The notes beneath the pieces were generated by a model that worked only from the letters and a program-made list of their open reading frames with translations, did not search any database and was not told the origin of the DNA. From Carnegiea gigantea (taxonomy: Eukaryota; Streptophyta; Magnoliopsida; Caryophyllales; Cactaceae), in contig JAKOGI010000001.1 of NCBI GenBank assembly GCA_029747015.1, forward strand, positions 1,879,001 to 1,943,000: 64,000 nt of DNA, written 5' to 3'. The position numbers and the translations under genes are program-made. Shown here piece by piece: positions 1 to 17,700 of the stretch. Each line of letters starts with the position of its first letter. The first letter of the stretch is position 1.

Positions 1-913
1 ATAGTGATTTTGTGTCGTCTCGTCGCCCGCAATTTTCTCTCGATTTGGATTTTCACTTAAAAAAACATGTGTCCGCCATTGTTATGTTGATCTTGGTTTA
101 TATCCTCTACTATCTATATCTATTCACGCTTCCGCATATACTACGCCTGGATTATTTTTATTATTTTTCCCAAAAAAATACAAGTAATGTTGAAATGTTG
201 ATAGGTATGGATGAATTATTTTAGATAAATACAATGGCAGCAAGTCGTTTGCTATTTAATGTACTCTTGACTAATTGACATGGCCACTAATGTCAGAATA
301 CTTGGTTCGTGATAGGCCTAGCCGGTCAGAGCTACATGCATGCGATTAACGTGCGAGGGCACCTAATTAAACTGGTTCATTGGGCAGTGACTAAACCATT
401 GGCCACAAAATATAGCCATGGCATCCGTGCAAATGTGTTGGGCTTCATTTGATTGGCCCGAAGGCAGAAAGAGTGGTCGTGCAAACTGCAAAAATATAAT
501 TTCTTTTTTTTAGGGAGTCTTTATTTTAGAGTCGAGTAATAACAGCCTATCAAAGGATATAGTTTGCCCATTACAAATTATTTTGGCCTTGAGTCGAAGC
601 GATTTTAGCAAATGTATCTACCACAATTAAATGCATGATACTTTCTTGTTATTCAATTATACATCACAGGTCACGATCACATATTTACTTCCCTTAACCT
701 GATACATGAGATTTAGACATATAAGATAAAAAAAAAAGGGATCTTTTTTTATTTTTGAAAGAAATTTGAGCGATCTCGAAATAATTCCTTAAAAAGTATG
801 AAATGTTTCTAATTTAAGTGAGATTTTACATATAAATCTCAAAAAGGTATAGAATATATTTTCCATCGGAAGGCAATCTCAATAATGTACACTATTATGT
901 GACTATACCTCAT
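1..913. other. Intergenic, no gene seen
   Basis: AT-rich DNA upstream of the plantacyanin gene. A short open frame near 12-224 has no recognisable family and no splice or start context that would support it. I see no RNA gene or intact transposon end here. Confidence 0.5.
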
Positions 914-921
914 TATAAATA
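914..921 (+). promoter_or_regulatory. TATA box of plantacyanin gene
   Basis: TATAAATA lies about 95 bases before the ATG at 1015, which would leave a 5' leader of roughly 65-75 bases. This is the expected geometry of a plant TATA promoter. The call rests on motif and spacing only. Confidence 0.5.
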
Positions 922-1014
922 AAGGCATCTACGGTCAAACTAGTGTCCAGTAAATTTGAATCCAAGGCTCGGCTTATACACTTATATCTCTGACCATCTT
1001 TCCCAAGTAAAGAA

Positions 1015-1892
1015 ATGGCTAAGGTAAGAGGCAGTGCAATCATGTTTGTCATGGCTATGGCTATGGCTATGGTGTGTTTAATTGGGATGGTTAGTGCCCA
1101 CACTTTCACGGTGGGCGGCTCCCGTGGTTGGACCTTTAAGGTTGTTGATTGGCCTGCTGACAAAAGTTTCAAAGCTGGAGATACTCTTGGTATGTCATAT
1201 TTTTCTCTCAACTTGCATAATATTGGTGGGGTTAATAGAAAAAAGAAAAATCATAGATTTGTGAATGAACTAGTAAATTGTTTTGAAGATGCTAATAAAT
1301 CATTGTGCTTGAATTTGGGGTAATTAACTGTTAATAAGTATTTTGTTGTTTTCACCTGCAAATGAATATCATATTTAAATAAAGTATTAGTTTTTACGAC
1401 AAATTTTAATACTGATTATCATTGTACGAGTGTCCCCCGCACCACAATTCTTGTATAAGATGATCTGCTTCTCAAATATTAACATGCAATTCAACTATAA
1501 AGGATTGAGAATACATGCATCTCAAGTACTTTTTTTGTTTATAAAAATATGATATAATTTTATTCCCCAATTCTTAGTAACGAAATGCCAAAAAAAAATA
1601 ATTAGGAATTTAATTCTATTCTGAGTAAAATGACGTCTCATTTTCACATTTAAAACTTGACAACATAAATTTTCATTTGAAACTCCTTGTTATTTTTGGC
1701 AACGTGAGGCAGCTGGGATGGAGGACATAGAAATCGATGTGTAATTCTGGCCGTCAACCACCATGACTAGGCAATGGTGATTTTTTGGGCAGAGAGCTTG
1801 AGGGAGGGTTGGAGAGTGGGTGACGAGGTGGCAGCCTTTCCTCCCTTGATTAGAGATTTAAAGGTTGGGATAAAAAGATGCAAACATGCATG

Positions 1893-1969
<77 letters not shown>

Positions 1970-2500
1970 AATCTAGCTTATGTGTTTAAATTATGGTCAA
2001 CATAGCTTTTTTTTAAAAAATTTCTCCAATAATACACGTATGATCCCGCCATGTCACATCTCCGATGAGTCTGACTCAGTGATGAAATTATAGAAATACA
2101 TATATTGAAAGTTCAGCTTACTGGCAAGAATTGCTTAAGTTCATATGATATTGTCTTACAGATCCCCAAAATTCGAATTATTAAATTCTAAAAACCCTTA
2201 AATTAAAGTTGAGGTACTTTTAATCCATGAAAAGAAAAACTCACCAATAACACATATATGCTAACGTATGCTTCATACTCGAGATGTTGTTTTGTAGTAT
2301 TCAACTATGCGAAGGGACAACACAACGTGGCAGTGGTGAATAAGGAAGGATACGATTCATGCAAATTATTGCCTGCAGGTGCACGAGTTTTTGAGTCAGG
2401 AAATGATCAGATTGAACTTGCTCAAGGAGACAGCTACTTTATTTGCACTTTTACTGGCCACTGTCAAGGTGGTATGAAGATTGCCATCACCGCAAATTAG
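1015..2500 (+). CDS. Plantacyanin / basic blue copper protein (2 exons)
   Basis: Exons 1015-1189 and 2298-2500 join in phase (GTATGT donor, TTGTAG acceptor) to give 125 residues. Residues 1-28 form a signal peptide with a hydrophobic Met-Ala-rich core, ending VSA before HTFTVGG. The mature part, about 97 residues, is one phytocyanin domain. The type 1 copper ligands are all visible: His67 (GQHNV), Cys108, His113 and Met118 (C-x4-H-x4-M). Cys80 and Cys114 are placed for the usual disulfide. The Met ligand and the lack of a C-terminal GPI or Pro-rich tail point to plantacyanin rather than stellacyanin or an early nodulin-like protein. Family members are secreted cell-wall electron-transfer proteins linked to pollen tube guidance and stress. 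The intron position after the first third is typical of phytocyanins. The intron carries an (AT)n microsatellite. The gene looks intact. Confidence 0.93.
1900..1964. repeat. (AT)n microsatellite in plantacyanin intron
   Basis: About 32 uninterrupted TA units follow a short TGTGTG run. It lies inside the single intron of the plantacyanin gene and is likely length-polymorphic. Confidence 0.95.
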
Positions 2501-3288
2501 TCTAATTAATTTCCAGATATAATGTAATCAAATAATTGCATTACTCACATCTCTATGGACATTCTACATAATTAATTATACTGATCCCTGTATTGGATAA
2601 TTGGTCATGTTGTATTGGGCAGTACGTGAAGCTTTCTATGCATTCCTTTTGTTTTCGTCTAAGTTTCAACACCACTTAATTAACTTGTCGACGTCCCCAA
2701 AGAAAAAACAAGTATTTAGATGTAACTTATGTGTTATCAACAGGTTGTCAGTCGTGACACAAATATGATTTATCAGCCTCTCAGATGCGTTCAATGAGCA
2801 TCACACCTATACTAGAAATGTGCATTCAAAGTGTTCAGACACTGTGTACAATATTTCAATTGATATAATTAGAAAAAAAATTATTTGTATACGGTATCCA
2901 CAAGGATCAAAACCCAGATTTACATTCTATTTGCATTGCTTTTTACACGTGTAAAACTATAGTTGTTAAAGTGTACTCCCTTCTCTTACCTTCCCCTCAA
3001 GATTTATAATTGCTCTAATATAAAACTATTTCTAAACTTTAACTATTAATTTAACCTTTTAGTTGAAATGATTATTGAGTATGATATTATATTCTCTAAT
3101 TATAAGACAAACCTCAATTTTAACTCTTGCCAACCCATACTTAGGGTCTGTTCTTTTCGTTGTTAAATCTCAATTTCTCAACTTTAACGAACTTCTACTC
3201 ATCATATAAAAAAAATATATAAATTTCTTTCAACTTCAACCAACTTCAATACACTTCTATCAAAAAATTGGCTCACCATTGGATTTGC
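2501..3288. other. Plantacyanin 3' region and degenerate MITE fragment
   Basis: The first part is the 3' untranslated and flanking region of the plantacyanin gene. From about 3144 a fragment starting GGGTCTGTTCTTTTCG, followed by CTTCAACCAACTTCAA-type text, resembles the Tourist-like elements at 38.3, 54.6 and 58.9 kb. It has no clear right end. No gene is seen. Confidence 0.4.
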
Positions 3289-3931
3289 TCTTAGAGTAAA
3301 CCCAATAGTGAGCCCATTTTTTGGCTCACCGGTAGGGGCCTACTACTGCCACATCAATCCTCTTTTCAATTTTTTATCTCATAATCCTCACTCTCTTCAG
3401 TGAAAGACTCACCACTTTGTCTCATCAAATAAAATAATATCTATGAACCCACTCTGCAATACACAATTTTATTTTTAAAATTTAAAAGAAAAGAAAAAGT
3501 AATTAAATACATAAAAAAACAAAATAGGTGGAGGCTGGGGAGCCTCCTCATGAGGCAAAACCTTTGAGGCAACCATTGAAATTGCTTCCCTCCCTCACTC
3601 TCCTACTCTCTCCTCAATTTTGCCTCGTGAGGAGACCATTGGAAGTGCTCTGAGGAGGCTCCCTGGGTGAGGAGGCTCCCCAGCCTCCACCTATTTTGTT
3701 TTTTTAATGTATTTAATTAGTTTTTCTTTTCTTTAAATTTTAAAAATAAAATTGTATGTTGTAGAGTGAGTCCATAGGTATTGTTTTATTTGGTGAAGTA
3801 AAGTGATGAATTTTTTATTAAAAAAAGTGAAAATTATAAGATAAAAAATTAAAAAAATAATTAATATGACAGTAATAGATCTTCATCAATGAGCCGAAAA
3901 ATTAGATCGCTATTGAAGTTGCTCTGAGATA
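3289..3931. mobile_element. Large fold-back (long inverted repeat) element
   Basis: The left arm (about 3290-3550) is matched in inverted orientation by the right arm (about 3660-3931). Both arms pass in the same order through the outer CTNAGAG end, a GGCTCA segment, ATTTTTTATCT, an AAATAAAA segment, TTTTATTTTTAAAATTTAAA and finally GGTGGAGGCTGGGGAGCC. The loop of about 100 bases holds GAGGCAA/TTGCCTC text, itself partly self-complementary. No coding capacity is seen. A transcript would form a hairpin of about 250 bp. The superfamily is not assigned because I could not fix a target duplication. Confidence 0.75.
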
Positions 3932-5525
3932 AACTGTAAAAATCAAGAAATAGTAATAAAAAACAGTTGATCAGGAACTGAGGACATTTTTCTGACTTTG
4001 GCTGTACATAGGAATCTGGGATCAAATTAAAAACAATCACAAGAAAGAATCCAAGAGGTAGGTGGGGGCGCAGGGTGGTGTACTGGGGGTGCTTTTGAAT
4101 GTGACACAAAGAAAACAAACAGTAGCAACCCGTGAGGGGGTCATATCATGGCCAATATATTTTTTCTCTTTTTATATCCAATTTTTGTATCGCTAAAAAA
4201 ATAAATTTGAACTATTTTTTCAGTTTAAATTATATGAATGAAAGCGAAACATCTTTTTAAACTTCTTTTATTCTATTTTTGTGGAGTAGTACGTAGTTTA
4301 CGTTTTTTTAATTTAAGGTCAATCAGAACTAATTTCTCTGTAATTTTATAAGAGATAAGATTACTATATCAGACTTCCCACAGCTCACCTAGTAATGGAG
4401 TTTTTGGGGTATTAAAGTTATATTTAAATTTGGATTTTTTTGCCTTTTTATTTTTTTTCATGTATATCTCCTAGTCATTGTCATTAATTCTTCCAAACAC
4501 TCACAAAAAAAGGTGGTTATGTAACTGTTCTTCCATTTCCAGCTGTAGTCTATATAGCCCCATCACATGCACTAAATATCCAACTTAATTACTTGCAAAC
4601 ATGTCTGACCAAAACAACTATACATTAAGATCCCAACAAAGATTCATTAAATATTTTAAGAGGTTTTTTAAGTATTGTGTACTAAGGAAATTTAGATTTA
4701 TTTAACTCAACGCATTCTCCTTTGCTGTAAGAAAAATTTTTATGGACGTATTCTTTTCCCAGGCTAAGGATTTGGTGGAATAAATTAACACAGGCTAATG
4801 TTGATATAAACTATTTGCAATTTGCAAAATAGTGATATGTAAATGGACTATATTAAAAATAAAGTCTAAGACATTTTATAGAACACTTTAATATGTTAAG
4901 CACCCTTATTTAATTTCTTATTATTTTAAGACAATATTCTGTCCTCTTAATGTGATTATTGTATAGTTATCAAGTTGTACTTTTATTTTATTAACGTTTT
5001 TCTCAAGATTTTGTTTGAAACAAAACTAGAAATCTATTAACTTTGTCATAATTTTTAGATAATAAATAACATTCTTTATTAGTTGATAAATTATCATCAC
5101 GATCAAGATCCACAACAGTAACACAAGTAAAATGCTATCAATTGCCAACAAGTACGAGTAATTCTTGATCATAGAGTAACCTCTTATTTCAAGTTACATG
5201 TATCAAGATAAACTCATAAGAATCCTAATATAAATAGTAAGCTAAAAACTCAACTTTTCTATCTTTTAAAAGAAACATGTAAAAATGATAGATCAAATTT
5301 AAATCTGTTACAATTTGCAGAATCACAACAACTTTTTAGGTACAAATGAGGTGTAAAAGTTAATGTAAGTAAAATTGAAATTAAATCTTCAATAGAACTC
5401 AACAACAACAACAACAATTCTAGCATGAATCCCGCTCTCATGAGGTTATATATGTTGATTCGAAAGGAGCTGCAAGAGCTCGCGCATGCTTGGAATGGAT
5501 CGGCAGCAAAGGAATTAACAATTTA
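3932..5525. other. Intergenic, nothing recognised
   Basis: AT-rich DNA with short open frames only. None has a recognisable product or plausible splice structure. Confidence 0.5.
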
Positions 5526-5925
5526 ATCAGACCATTTCCAATGGTCTCCTCACGAGGCAGAGAGGAGGAGAGAGAAGGGGAGTGAGCGAGGCAAACAGCT
5601 CTAGTGGTAGGCTAGCATCTCATGGCTCGCGAGTTGGCTCGTGGCCATAAGCCGGCTCACAGGCCAACTTTCTTTAAATTGTTTTTTCATTTTTTAAATA
5701 TTATAAATTGATTTTAGATTATTTTTTTGATTCTAAAAGTAAAGTTGTATGTTGTAGGGTGAGTCCATGAGTATTATTTTATTTAATGAGGCAAAAAATG
5801 ATGAGTCCTCCACTGGAAAGAGTGATGATTGTGAGGCAAAAAATTTAAGAGATGGTTGATGTGGTAGTGGTAGGCTCCCACCGGTGAGCCAAAAAATTGG
5901 CTCACCACTGGGCTTGAACAAACAA
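5526..5925. repeat. Relative of the 3.3-3.9 kb fold-back element
   Basis: It shares text with the fold-back element: CCAATGGTCTCCTCACGAGG at the left, GTTGTATGTTGTAGGGTGAG in the middle and ACCGGTGAGCCAAAAAATTG at the right. It has one body plus short inverted GGCTCACC ends rather than two full arms. It may be a progenitor or a half-deleted member of the family. Confidence 0.55.
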
Positions 5926-6179
5926 GTTTAACAGATAAACTACTAAGAAGATGGCAAGAAATCAAGGCAGATTTGGAAGGGGTGACAATGGAGTGACAAT
6001 GGAGAGAGTCAGATGGGTTTAGCTGTAAAGGTTAGTAAAAATCAAAAAATAAATACCAATTAGTCAGGTAATACGAAAAAGGGTTTTTTGGGGGAAAAAA
6101 ATAACAAGGAAAAAAAAAAAAAAAACCAGAGAAAATGTTTGTCGTGAATGTCAACGTCGTGCGTGATGAGAAGCTTTTG

Positions 6180-6372
6180 CTGTACCCCTCTGTCCAGTAT
6201 AAGTCCCTCTCTGTCCAGTGCCCAGTATTCTCTGCCCTGCCTTCTTTATTTCCATTTCCCCACCTTCATCTCTGTCTCTCTCTAGCGTTCTCTCTCTTCA
6301 TCGACCTCCTTCGATCTTTCGTCACTTCCACATTCCTCAAATTTTGATTCTGCATCTCTCTTTGTTGCTGCA
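6180..6372 (+). promoter_or_regulatory. Pyrimidine-rich 5' leader of the 6373 gene
   Basis: A CT-rich stretch (CTCTGTCTCTCTCTAGCG and similar) runs up to the ATG at 6373, as in many constitutive plant leaders. No convincing TATA box is seen, and the transcription start is not defined. Confidence 0.4.
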
Positions 6373-9300
6373 ATGGCGACTGATGGCGGCGACCAGGTCA
6401 GATTTCTCTGCTGTTTCTTTTGATTTGATTTTGTTTTGTTGATTTCATAGGAAGATTTCTCTGCTTGTAAACAATCGGCATTTTCTGAAGGATTATTTGT
6501 TGTGATTATTGTGCTTAATTAATGTGCGAATGGCTTTCTGGATTCTGTGGACGAGAAAGTGTTTTGGAATCGGAGGTTGTTTTACTGGTTTTTGTGTCAT
6601 TTTTTGCGATTATTACAATGTTCATGTTTGAAAGTTACGGATTTATATAATCTCGGACCTGCATTGTTAGAGAAACTTTGATATGAGTTGAATTTTTCGC
6701 ATTTGAGGTTGATTTTCCTAGAGAATCCATCTGTCTTGGTATATGTTGCTCAACTAATTTGCGTATGACTGAGATTTTGTGCTCTGGAAGTGGATTTCTC
6801 TGAACTTTGTTGGACCAGCAAGTGTTTTGAAGAGCTTTTTTTTTTTTGGGGGGGGGGGGGTTCTTTTTTTTGCGGCTCTTGCAAATTTCATGTTTGAGAC
6901 TCAATAAAGTAGTATGATCTCTAACCTGCATTATTGGAGAAGCCTTCTTATGAGTTGAATTTTTGGCATTTGAGGTTGATCTGCTTTGATATTTGTTGGT
7001 TGATTCCGAGCTCTTTCACTGAACAAGAAACCGTGAGAAAAAAAATATCAATTATTTTTTGAATCAGAGAATTAAATGAGGAAAAAAAATAATTGCAATT
7101 GGCAGAATTAGTTGGAGATAAGGAAGGTTGTTACGGAGTTAATGAGCTGTCCTGGCTTTTGAATATGAGTTGACTGAGGAACAGGAAACCGGGGGGGTGT
7201 TGGGGACCCAAATGACAAATTAATTAAGCATATTCTCATCCTAATTATGGAAGTTAATTGTTTAGTTGACTTTCCAATTTGGATGTTCTAAACTATTTCT
7301 GGGATCATATGGCAGGTCCAGGATTGTTGCCGCATTTTGGTGTTGGCTGGTGATGACGGAGCTGGAACACTAAATGCGCAGTGTGGATCACCATTAGAAA
7401 GTCAGATGTGCACAGATGCTTCTGTGAATTGCCACAAATCTGTTGTTGAGGAGAGAGAATGTTCGGACCTTTTTTCTTCCCCTTGCTCAATCCATGTAGA
7501 TATCGAGACAGGCAGTGCTGACGTCTCTAGAATCAACCAAGAATGTGGGAGTTTTAAAACTGATATTGCATTGACAGTAAGTTTCAAGCTTGAACTGATA
7601 TAATGGTGTAAAGCTAGGGAATTCGGCCATTCAATATGAATATGCTGCATCCGTGAAATTTGAATCTCAGACTCTTATTATCAAGTATGAAAGCTGGAAG
7701 AAAAGAAGAGAGTAAAAAAATGTTATGGGCTGACTGTGCTTTTGTGCTCGTTGGTTCGGTCACCATCATGGTAAATGATTCGCTTATCCTGTATTTTTTC
7801 CTCGTGTAGAAACCTCTGCGGAGACAGAACAGCTCACAGGCAGGAGAATCCATAGCACCATTAATGGATCATATCCTGATGTTACTCAAGTTTGATCCCA
7901 AAGGTAAAGTGTCTGCATTCTTGGCTTCCGGTTTTAGAACACCATTTCCTCGCAGAACTAGCATTCTCTGCCAAATATGGAACTAGTATAGTCATCTACT
8001 AGTATCCTCTCTCCCTCTCCTGTCTCTGCAGACGATTAATGCTGGCTTGATTCTGACATTTTGTACATATGTTTATTAGCAGATTTCTATCGCTTGAACG
8101 GTGGGAGCCTTTTCTTGGACTTGGCAAAATTAACTTATACCTAATTTTGACCCGAACCTGAACTGATTGGATGCAAAAACAACCACCTGAATTTCCCTGC
8201 AGCATTGTCTTTATTTGCTAGATAGGTTCAGTGGATCAAGCATCAATATGCGCGAAGTCGGCTCAAACCAAAACTGACCTGATCCGAACCCAAGCAAACT
8301 GTAGTTTCATTGACTTGGACATAACCTGACCTGAAATGAACCCGAGCCAAACCTAAACGAGGAGGACTATTCTCTTTAGAAATCTTACTTCGGTTTAGGG
8401 AGAACATCTGGCAGTAGACTATTACGATGAAATAATATTCCATCAAGATAAGGGTGGAATTTGATTGTCAGGAACTTAATATGGCGCAAGCACATAGCAA
8501 TATGCCAGGGTACTGCTAGGTTGAGGATGGTGGATATTATTCTTTTGCAGTCAGGATACTCTCTTTTGTGTTCCTATCCCAATGATGTTGGTCTACACCA
8601 GCTAACTTTTTGTCTGATTGGGAACTAATTTTTGGCAGAGAAACAAGCAATAGAGCGGGCTCATGAGGCTGCTAATAACAGATGGAGAAAATACAAACGA
8701 GCAGCTTCATTTGATTCACGACGGGTTGTTCTCTTGTTCTCCATTCTGTAAGTACCTGGCATCTAGCTCCAGCGGCATTTTTCTTTCTTTTGGGTGCATG
8801 CGTGATGCCATATTGTTTATCTTTATACTTTGCACAATTTTAGACCCCCAAACCAAAGCCAGTATCCTAAATCCCTCCTTGGACAGTGCCTGGAGGTTGT
8901 CTGTATGACCCCCCATCCCCTACCGGTAAATTGCAAACATGTTTTACTTGACCTTAGATCTTAAAAGGCATTAGTTGTCTGCTACAAAAGAAGACGAGCA
9001 TGCCAGTGTGAAATTTGCTTTAATCCTCCTATGAACTTGAGTTGAAAAACTTTTCCAGTAGTAATTCTTTCAGTTGCCTCGAAAGTGGCAAACAAGTCCA
9101 TACACGGATACACCCACCTTTTAGAATTCACCAACATGTTGGGTTATGGGCAGAGATCCAATGCACACAGTTAAAACAAAACCTACTGCCTTTTTTTTCA
9201 CATCCCTTTTCACTCCTTCGAAATAAATGAGTTGCTTGGCATGCATCTAGTACAGAAAACAAAGTAGCATTCACCTTTTTTTCATCCTTTTGATATGCCT

Positions 9301-9613
9301 TCCAAGTTCCAACAAAATATGATGCCTATTCCTCCCAGGGTGACCCAAACGCCAAATAGATAATCAGGATAAAGAAAGAACCATCATGATCTCTTTACTT
9401 TTTAACTTTTTAAACAATCAGCCCACAAGAATGGCATCTAATTGATTTTACCTGGACAAAAGCTCCAAGTAATGAATATGCTGTCCATGCATAGATACCC
9501 TAATCTCAATCCTAATAATTTACACCTGCATTTTTTGCAGGTCGAGTATGGGCACAATATTTCTGATTTATCTGACCCTAAGAGTTAGAGAAGTCAGTGA
9601 TGGCTACATTTGA
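6373..9613 (+). CDS. Uncharacterised single-pass membrane protein (5 exons)
   Basis: Exons 6373-6396, 7316-7576, 7810-7903, 8639-8747 and 9541-9613 join in frame to 186 residues, each with a GT donor and AG acceptor. The chain starts MATDGGDQ. Residues about 9-125 are polar, with seven or so Cys (pairs such as DCC and ECSD). Residues about 127-147 form a charged, helix-prone stretch (EKQAIERAHEAANNRW then RKYKR). Residues 156-176 are a hydrophobic segment (VVLLFSILSSMGTIFLIYL) flanked by RR and RVR, and a 10-residue tail follows. This layout suggests a tail-anchored membrane protein with most of the chain in the cytosol. I do not recognise a family. Support comes from five frame-compatible exons and the CT-rich leader. 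The gene converges on RABH1. The tiny first exon is the least certain part. Confidence 0.62.
6838..6870. repeat. T-run/G-run homopolymer tract in intron 1
   Basis: A run of T is followed directly by about 12 G and then another T run. Similar T(n)G(n) tracts occur at 19400-19419, 24408-24447 and 34557-34580. They may be mutable or G-quadruplex-prone, and sequencing of such runs is often unreliable. Confidence 0.6.
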
Positions 9614-10425
9614 GAAAATCGGGCTCCTTGTTACGATCTTTTTATATGCCCAGCCCTGTTGGAGACTCTTGAGGCTTTGATATCTTCTCTTAACTTTGGC
9701 TTTATCTCGAAATTTTCCCTCTGTACATAAGCTCAGTTCAATGTCTATTTAGTCGTTGGTTCAATCATTTATCTCATACCAAATGCTCTCCCATCCTCCC
9801 CCGGGGTTTTTGAATAACTACCCAGTTTTGGATGGCCAGCTCAATGAAGATTACTTCAAAGAGTGTGGATCCAAAGACGATGTTCTTGTAAAGGAAACAC
9901 ATCCAAAATCGTCGAACAACTGAAGCACAGTTGTCTGCGGATAATGCAGAAACATTGATTTCAGGTTTCCAAAACTACGTTCAACAATAAGAAATCCTGC
10001 AAATCAATAACAACAGATGCCCTGGGCGTGTTCAGCATATTAATGAAGGGTCATATTCAGCATATTTTTGGAAGGGTTGGCTTTCACTGTCACGAACTAT
10101 ATAACGTGTAATCATCTCTACAGAATGGTACTTTAAATTTCAAAACTATTACATGCAAACAGAGCTAAATAATGAAAGAAGTGGAGATCCAGTCAGTATA
10201 CAAGCCGAAGAAAAGGAACCATTGATCTCAGGATCTCAAAGCAAAATATTCCGCAGAAAAACTTGATGGTATATGGGATATTAACAGGGCCTGAGGTGAC
10301 TTCATTTTGTCATAGGAGTATGCCTCGTTAATTTGGGTTACAATTTCTGATCTCCCTTTGGTATTCAAGCAATTCTTAATAACTGCTGCTTTTACATTTT
10401 ATCATATACTCTGATCTGACTCTGC

Positions 10426-14720
<4,295 letters not shown>

Positions 14721-17700
14721 TTTTGTTTTCCTATTTTACCCTTTAAGTTTCTTTTTCTTTTTTTAATGTAGATTTTCCTGTCATGTAATTCATATGGAAT
14801 CAATTCTGGTTGGGACAATGAGACGTAGACTGTGTTGAATGTAATGCTTTCAATGTCACGGTTGGGTCAGGTTATATTGTGTTGGTACTTTAGTTTTAAT
14901 TGGATTGGTGCTACATTTGAGCTCCACACAGATAAAGATAATAATTGATATTTATGGTATAGTATCATTAATAGGAAATGCATTATGGAAAACTCATACT
15001 TGCAGCAGCTATGGGATGATTTTCAGAATGAAAAACCATCGACATTTGATAATTTGCCATTTCTACAGAAATACTGGAGCTTCATCTGTTAAAGATACAA
15101 GGTAATTAAAGGCGTAAACTCCTCGTTTTTACCAGTCATTTCTTAAGTTCCAAGATGTTGATCATAGCAACGGATTGAGGAATTCTTGATGTTGATGGAG
15201 CCTATCAGGAACTCTGGCATGATTACAGGGCTTATCATTTATCAAGAACTCGGGTTTAACATAGCGGAGTAATTCGTGGATAAGGGAGTAGCTGGTTAGA
15301 GGATTAGCTGCGAATTTTGCTCGTTGCTCAATGTGGAAATTACGAACTTGCTTCGTCGTTTGAAAATGGCATGAGACTGTTCGATAAGGAATTTGCTAGT
15401 GAATATAGATTCTCAAATTATTGTCTACAAAACGAAAATCCGAACAAAAACATTTCTATGAACTCGGAGAATGCCAAGGACTGATTGTTGACCTAAGATG
15501 ATGAGTAGGCTTGAGCAAGACCAAGTGTCCGGTCCATTTTCATGGAACCCAAACCAGTCCTGGTTAGAACTGGGTCCAAAAATCTGGACTCGATCCGGGT
15601 CCTGGTTGAAACCGGGTCCATAATTTTTGGAATCAGTCCCGCAACCGGTTGGGATCGGATCCAAAACCGGATACCCGATTCCTAATTTTTTTTCTACTTT
15701 ATTTTATTTCATTTCATTTAAATTTTTAACTTGTGGTTTTGAATTTGTGAGAGAATCAATATATCCGATAAGCTAACTAATCAATCGTCCAAAATCAAAT
15801 TTAATAGAGTGGCCACTAGACATTTACCACGCATTAAAGTCCAATTGATTAGCTAATAAATAGTATTCTATTTCATCCACGCATTAAAAAAAATACCATT
15901 TTCTCATAGTAAGATTAACAAAAAGATTTAGTAGTATCAACATATAACCTGAAATTATGGTGGCATTAGAAGAAGAGCACTTGATATCAATGGGTAACAA
16001 AAAGCTACTTACATATTCTTACATTCCATATAGATTTTCTATAACATTCAACAACTCCTTACATCTATCCTTATATCTTCTTACAACTCATTGCATCTTA
16101 TTACAGTTCTTTACAACTCCTTACAACTCTTTATATCTCCTTACATCTATTAACTATATCTAAATGCAAAATAGAACAAGCCCTTTATTCACCCAACTAT
16201 GGCAAGTCTACTCTCTTTGAGGACAATTCCCACAATTTTTTTTTTTTTCAACGTTAAGCAGGCCCAGTCCACGGGCCCCTATCTCAGGGAATACCCAGTG
16301 GACCTGTAACGGGCTAGGGGCAAGGGGATGTGAAAGTCTAGGATAGAGCCCAGAACCACATCCTCACACACAATTTCTGTACAAGACAGAAACTGCGCCC
16401 CCAGGTCCGAACATGGGTGGGGGAGGAGGAGAGTGGAAGTGTTGGCCATCTGGCCAACACATCTTCGACGAGGACAGTTCCTACATACCTTGGTCTTATT
16501 TGGTACGTTTCTAATAGACGTAAATCCTTGGGGCTTGGCCCCTTGTAATTTAGCAAGTTAGCAATACTCACTAAAATGAACAATTCTATAGGAGCCTTGC
16601 TTCCCGGAGCAGACCTCTAAGTGATACACTAGCGAGTACAACATAACATTTGCAATAAAAGGTGTTAAAGACATATTATTTTGAGATGACGATTTCCCAA
16701 GAGCTCTCATTTAAATCCAAGCAAATTGTACCCAGGATTCGGAATCCAAGCGGCTAGTTTGCCACAGAATTAACTCACCTTGTTAAGTTATTATAAACTC
16801 CTTACCCCCTATATGCATTGTCAAAAATATCATCTTTTTAAATCCCATAATATTGTCAATGTTTACTTTCCCAAAAAATTATCAATATTTTTATTGGTTG
16901 CAAATTTATGTCAACAATGTGGATACACATGCATTCAATGCTTATTTTTCCACATTTTTAAAATTTAATCATGTATATGGGACGGGGGAGCACATGATAA
17001 AGAAACCAAAGTAAAAGCAGAACTTCATGGAAAAGGAAAAATTAGATGATTGTTACCCAAAGAAGATGCAGAAAGCCTTGCTGATTTTGTGCATTCTGCA
17101 CATGTACATGTCCATACTCCATACCATTTTCTCACAATAAAGAGTTAACCCTAGTTACACGCTACACAAAAGTTCCATTCATCTGTGCGAGATTTCAGCA
17201 CAAAAACAGCTGTCAGTTGATTTCTGGAGATTTAGCACAAATGATTCAGACGAAATCAGCGTAAATAAATTGCAAAAACAGAGTGAGCCTCACACTATCT
17301 CCTAGACAACCACTGAAGGCGGGCGGCAAAGAGTACGCATTCTTGCTGTTGATCATAAGATTAACTCCAAGCCTAGCTTCGTCAACAACCTCGACAATGC
17401 CCGGTCAAATATTCAAGAATCCAAGGAAAAAAGTCCCTTCATATCAGTAAAGGTACCCAAATTCTAAATCAGAAACAGATTACTCCTCCCACCATGGCTA
17501 GGTATGATCGAGGTTAACCGCGAACCTAACTGCATCAACTTCCTGTTCAATGCCAACATCTCAATTCCCACATTTATGAATTATAGGTAGCTACATAGTT
17601 CCCCAAAAAGCCAGTGTGACAGCTGTCGGGAATGAGACTCCGGATAAGGAGGGGGAGGAAGTTAATTCGCCCTGATAAAAGTGTCGGTGATATTTGGCAG

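Noticed and set aside
12..224. Short open frame of 70 codons at the left edge
   Set aside because: No recognisable motif, low-complexity hydrophobic composition, and no promoter or splice context.
16240..16620. GC-richer block with an 81-codon minus-strand frame
   Set aside because: No family resemblance, no splice partners and no transposon ends found. Left as unassigned.
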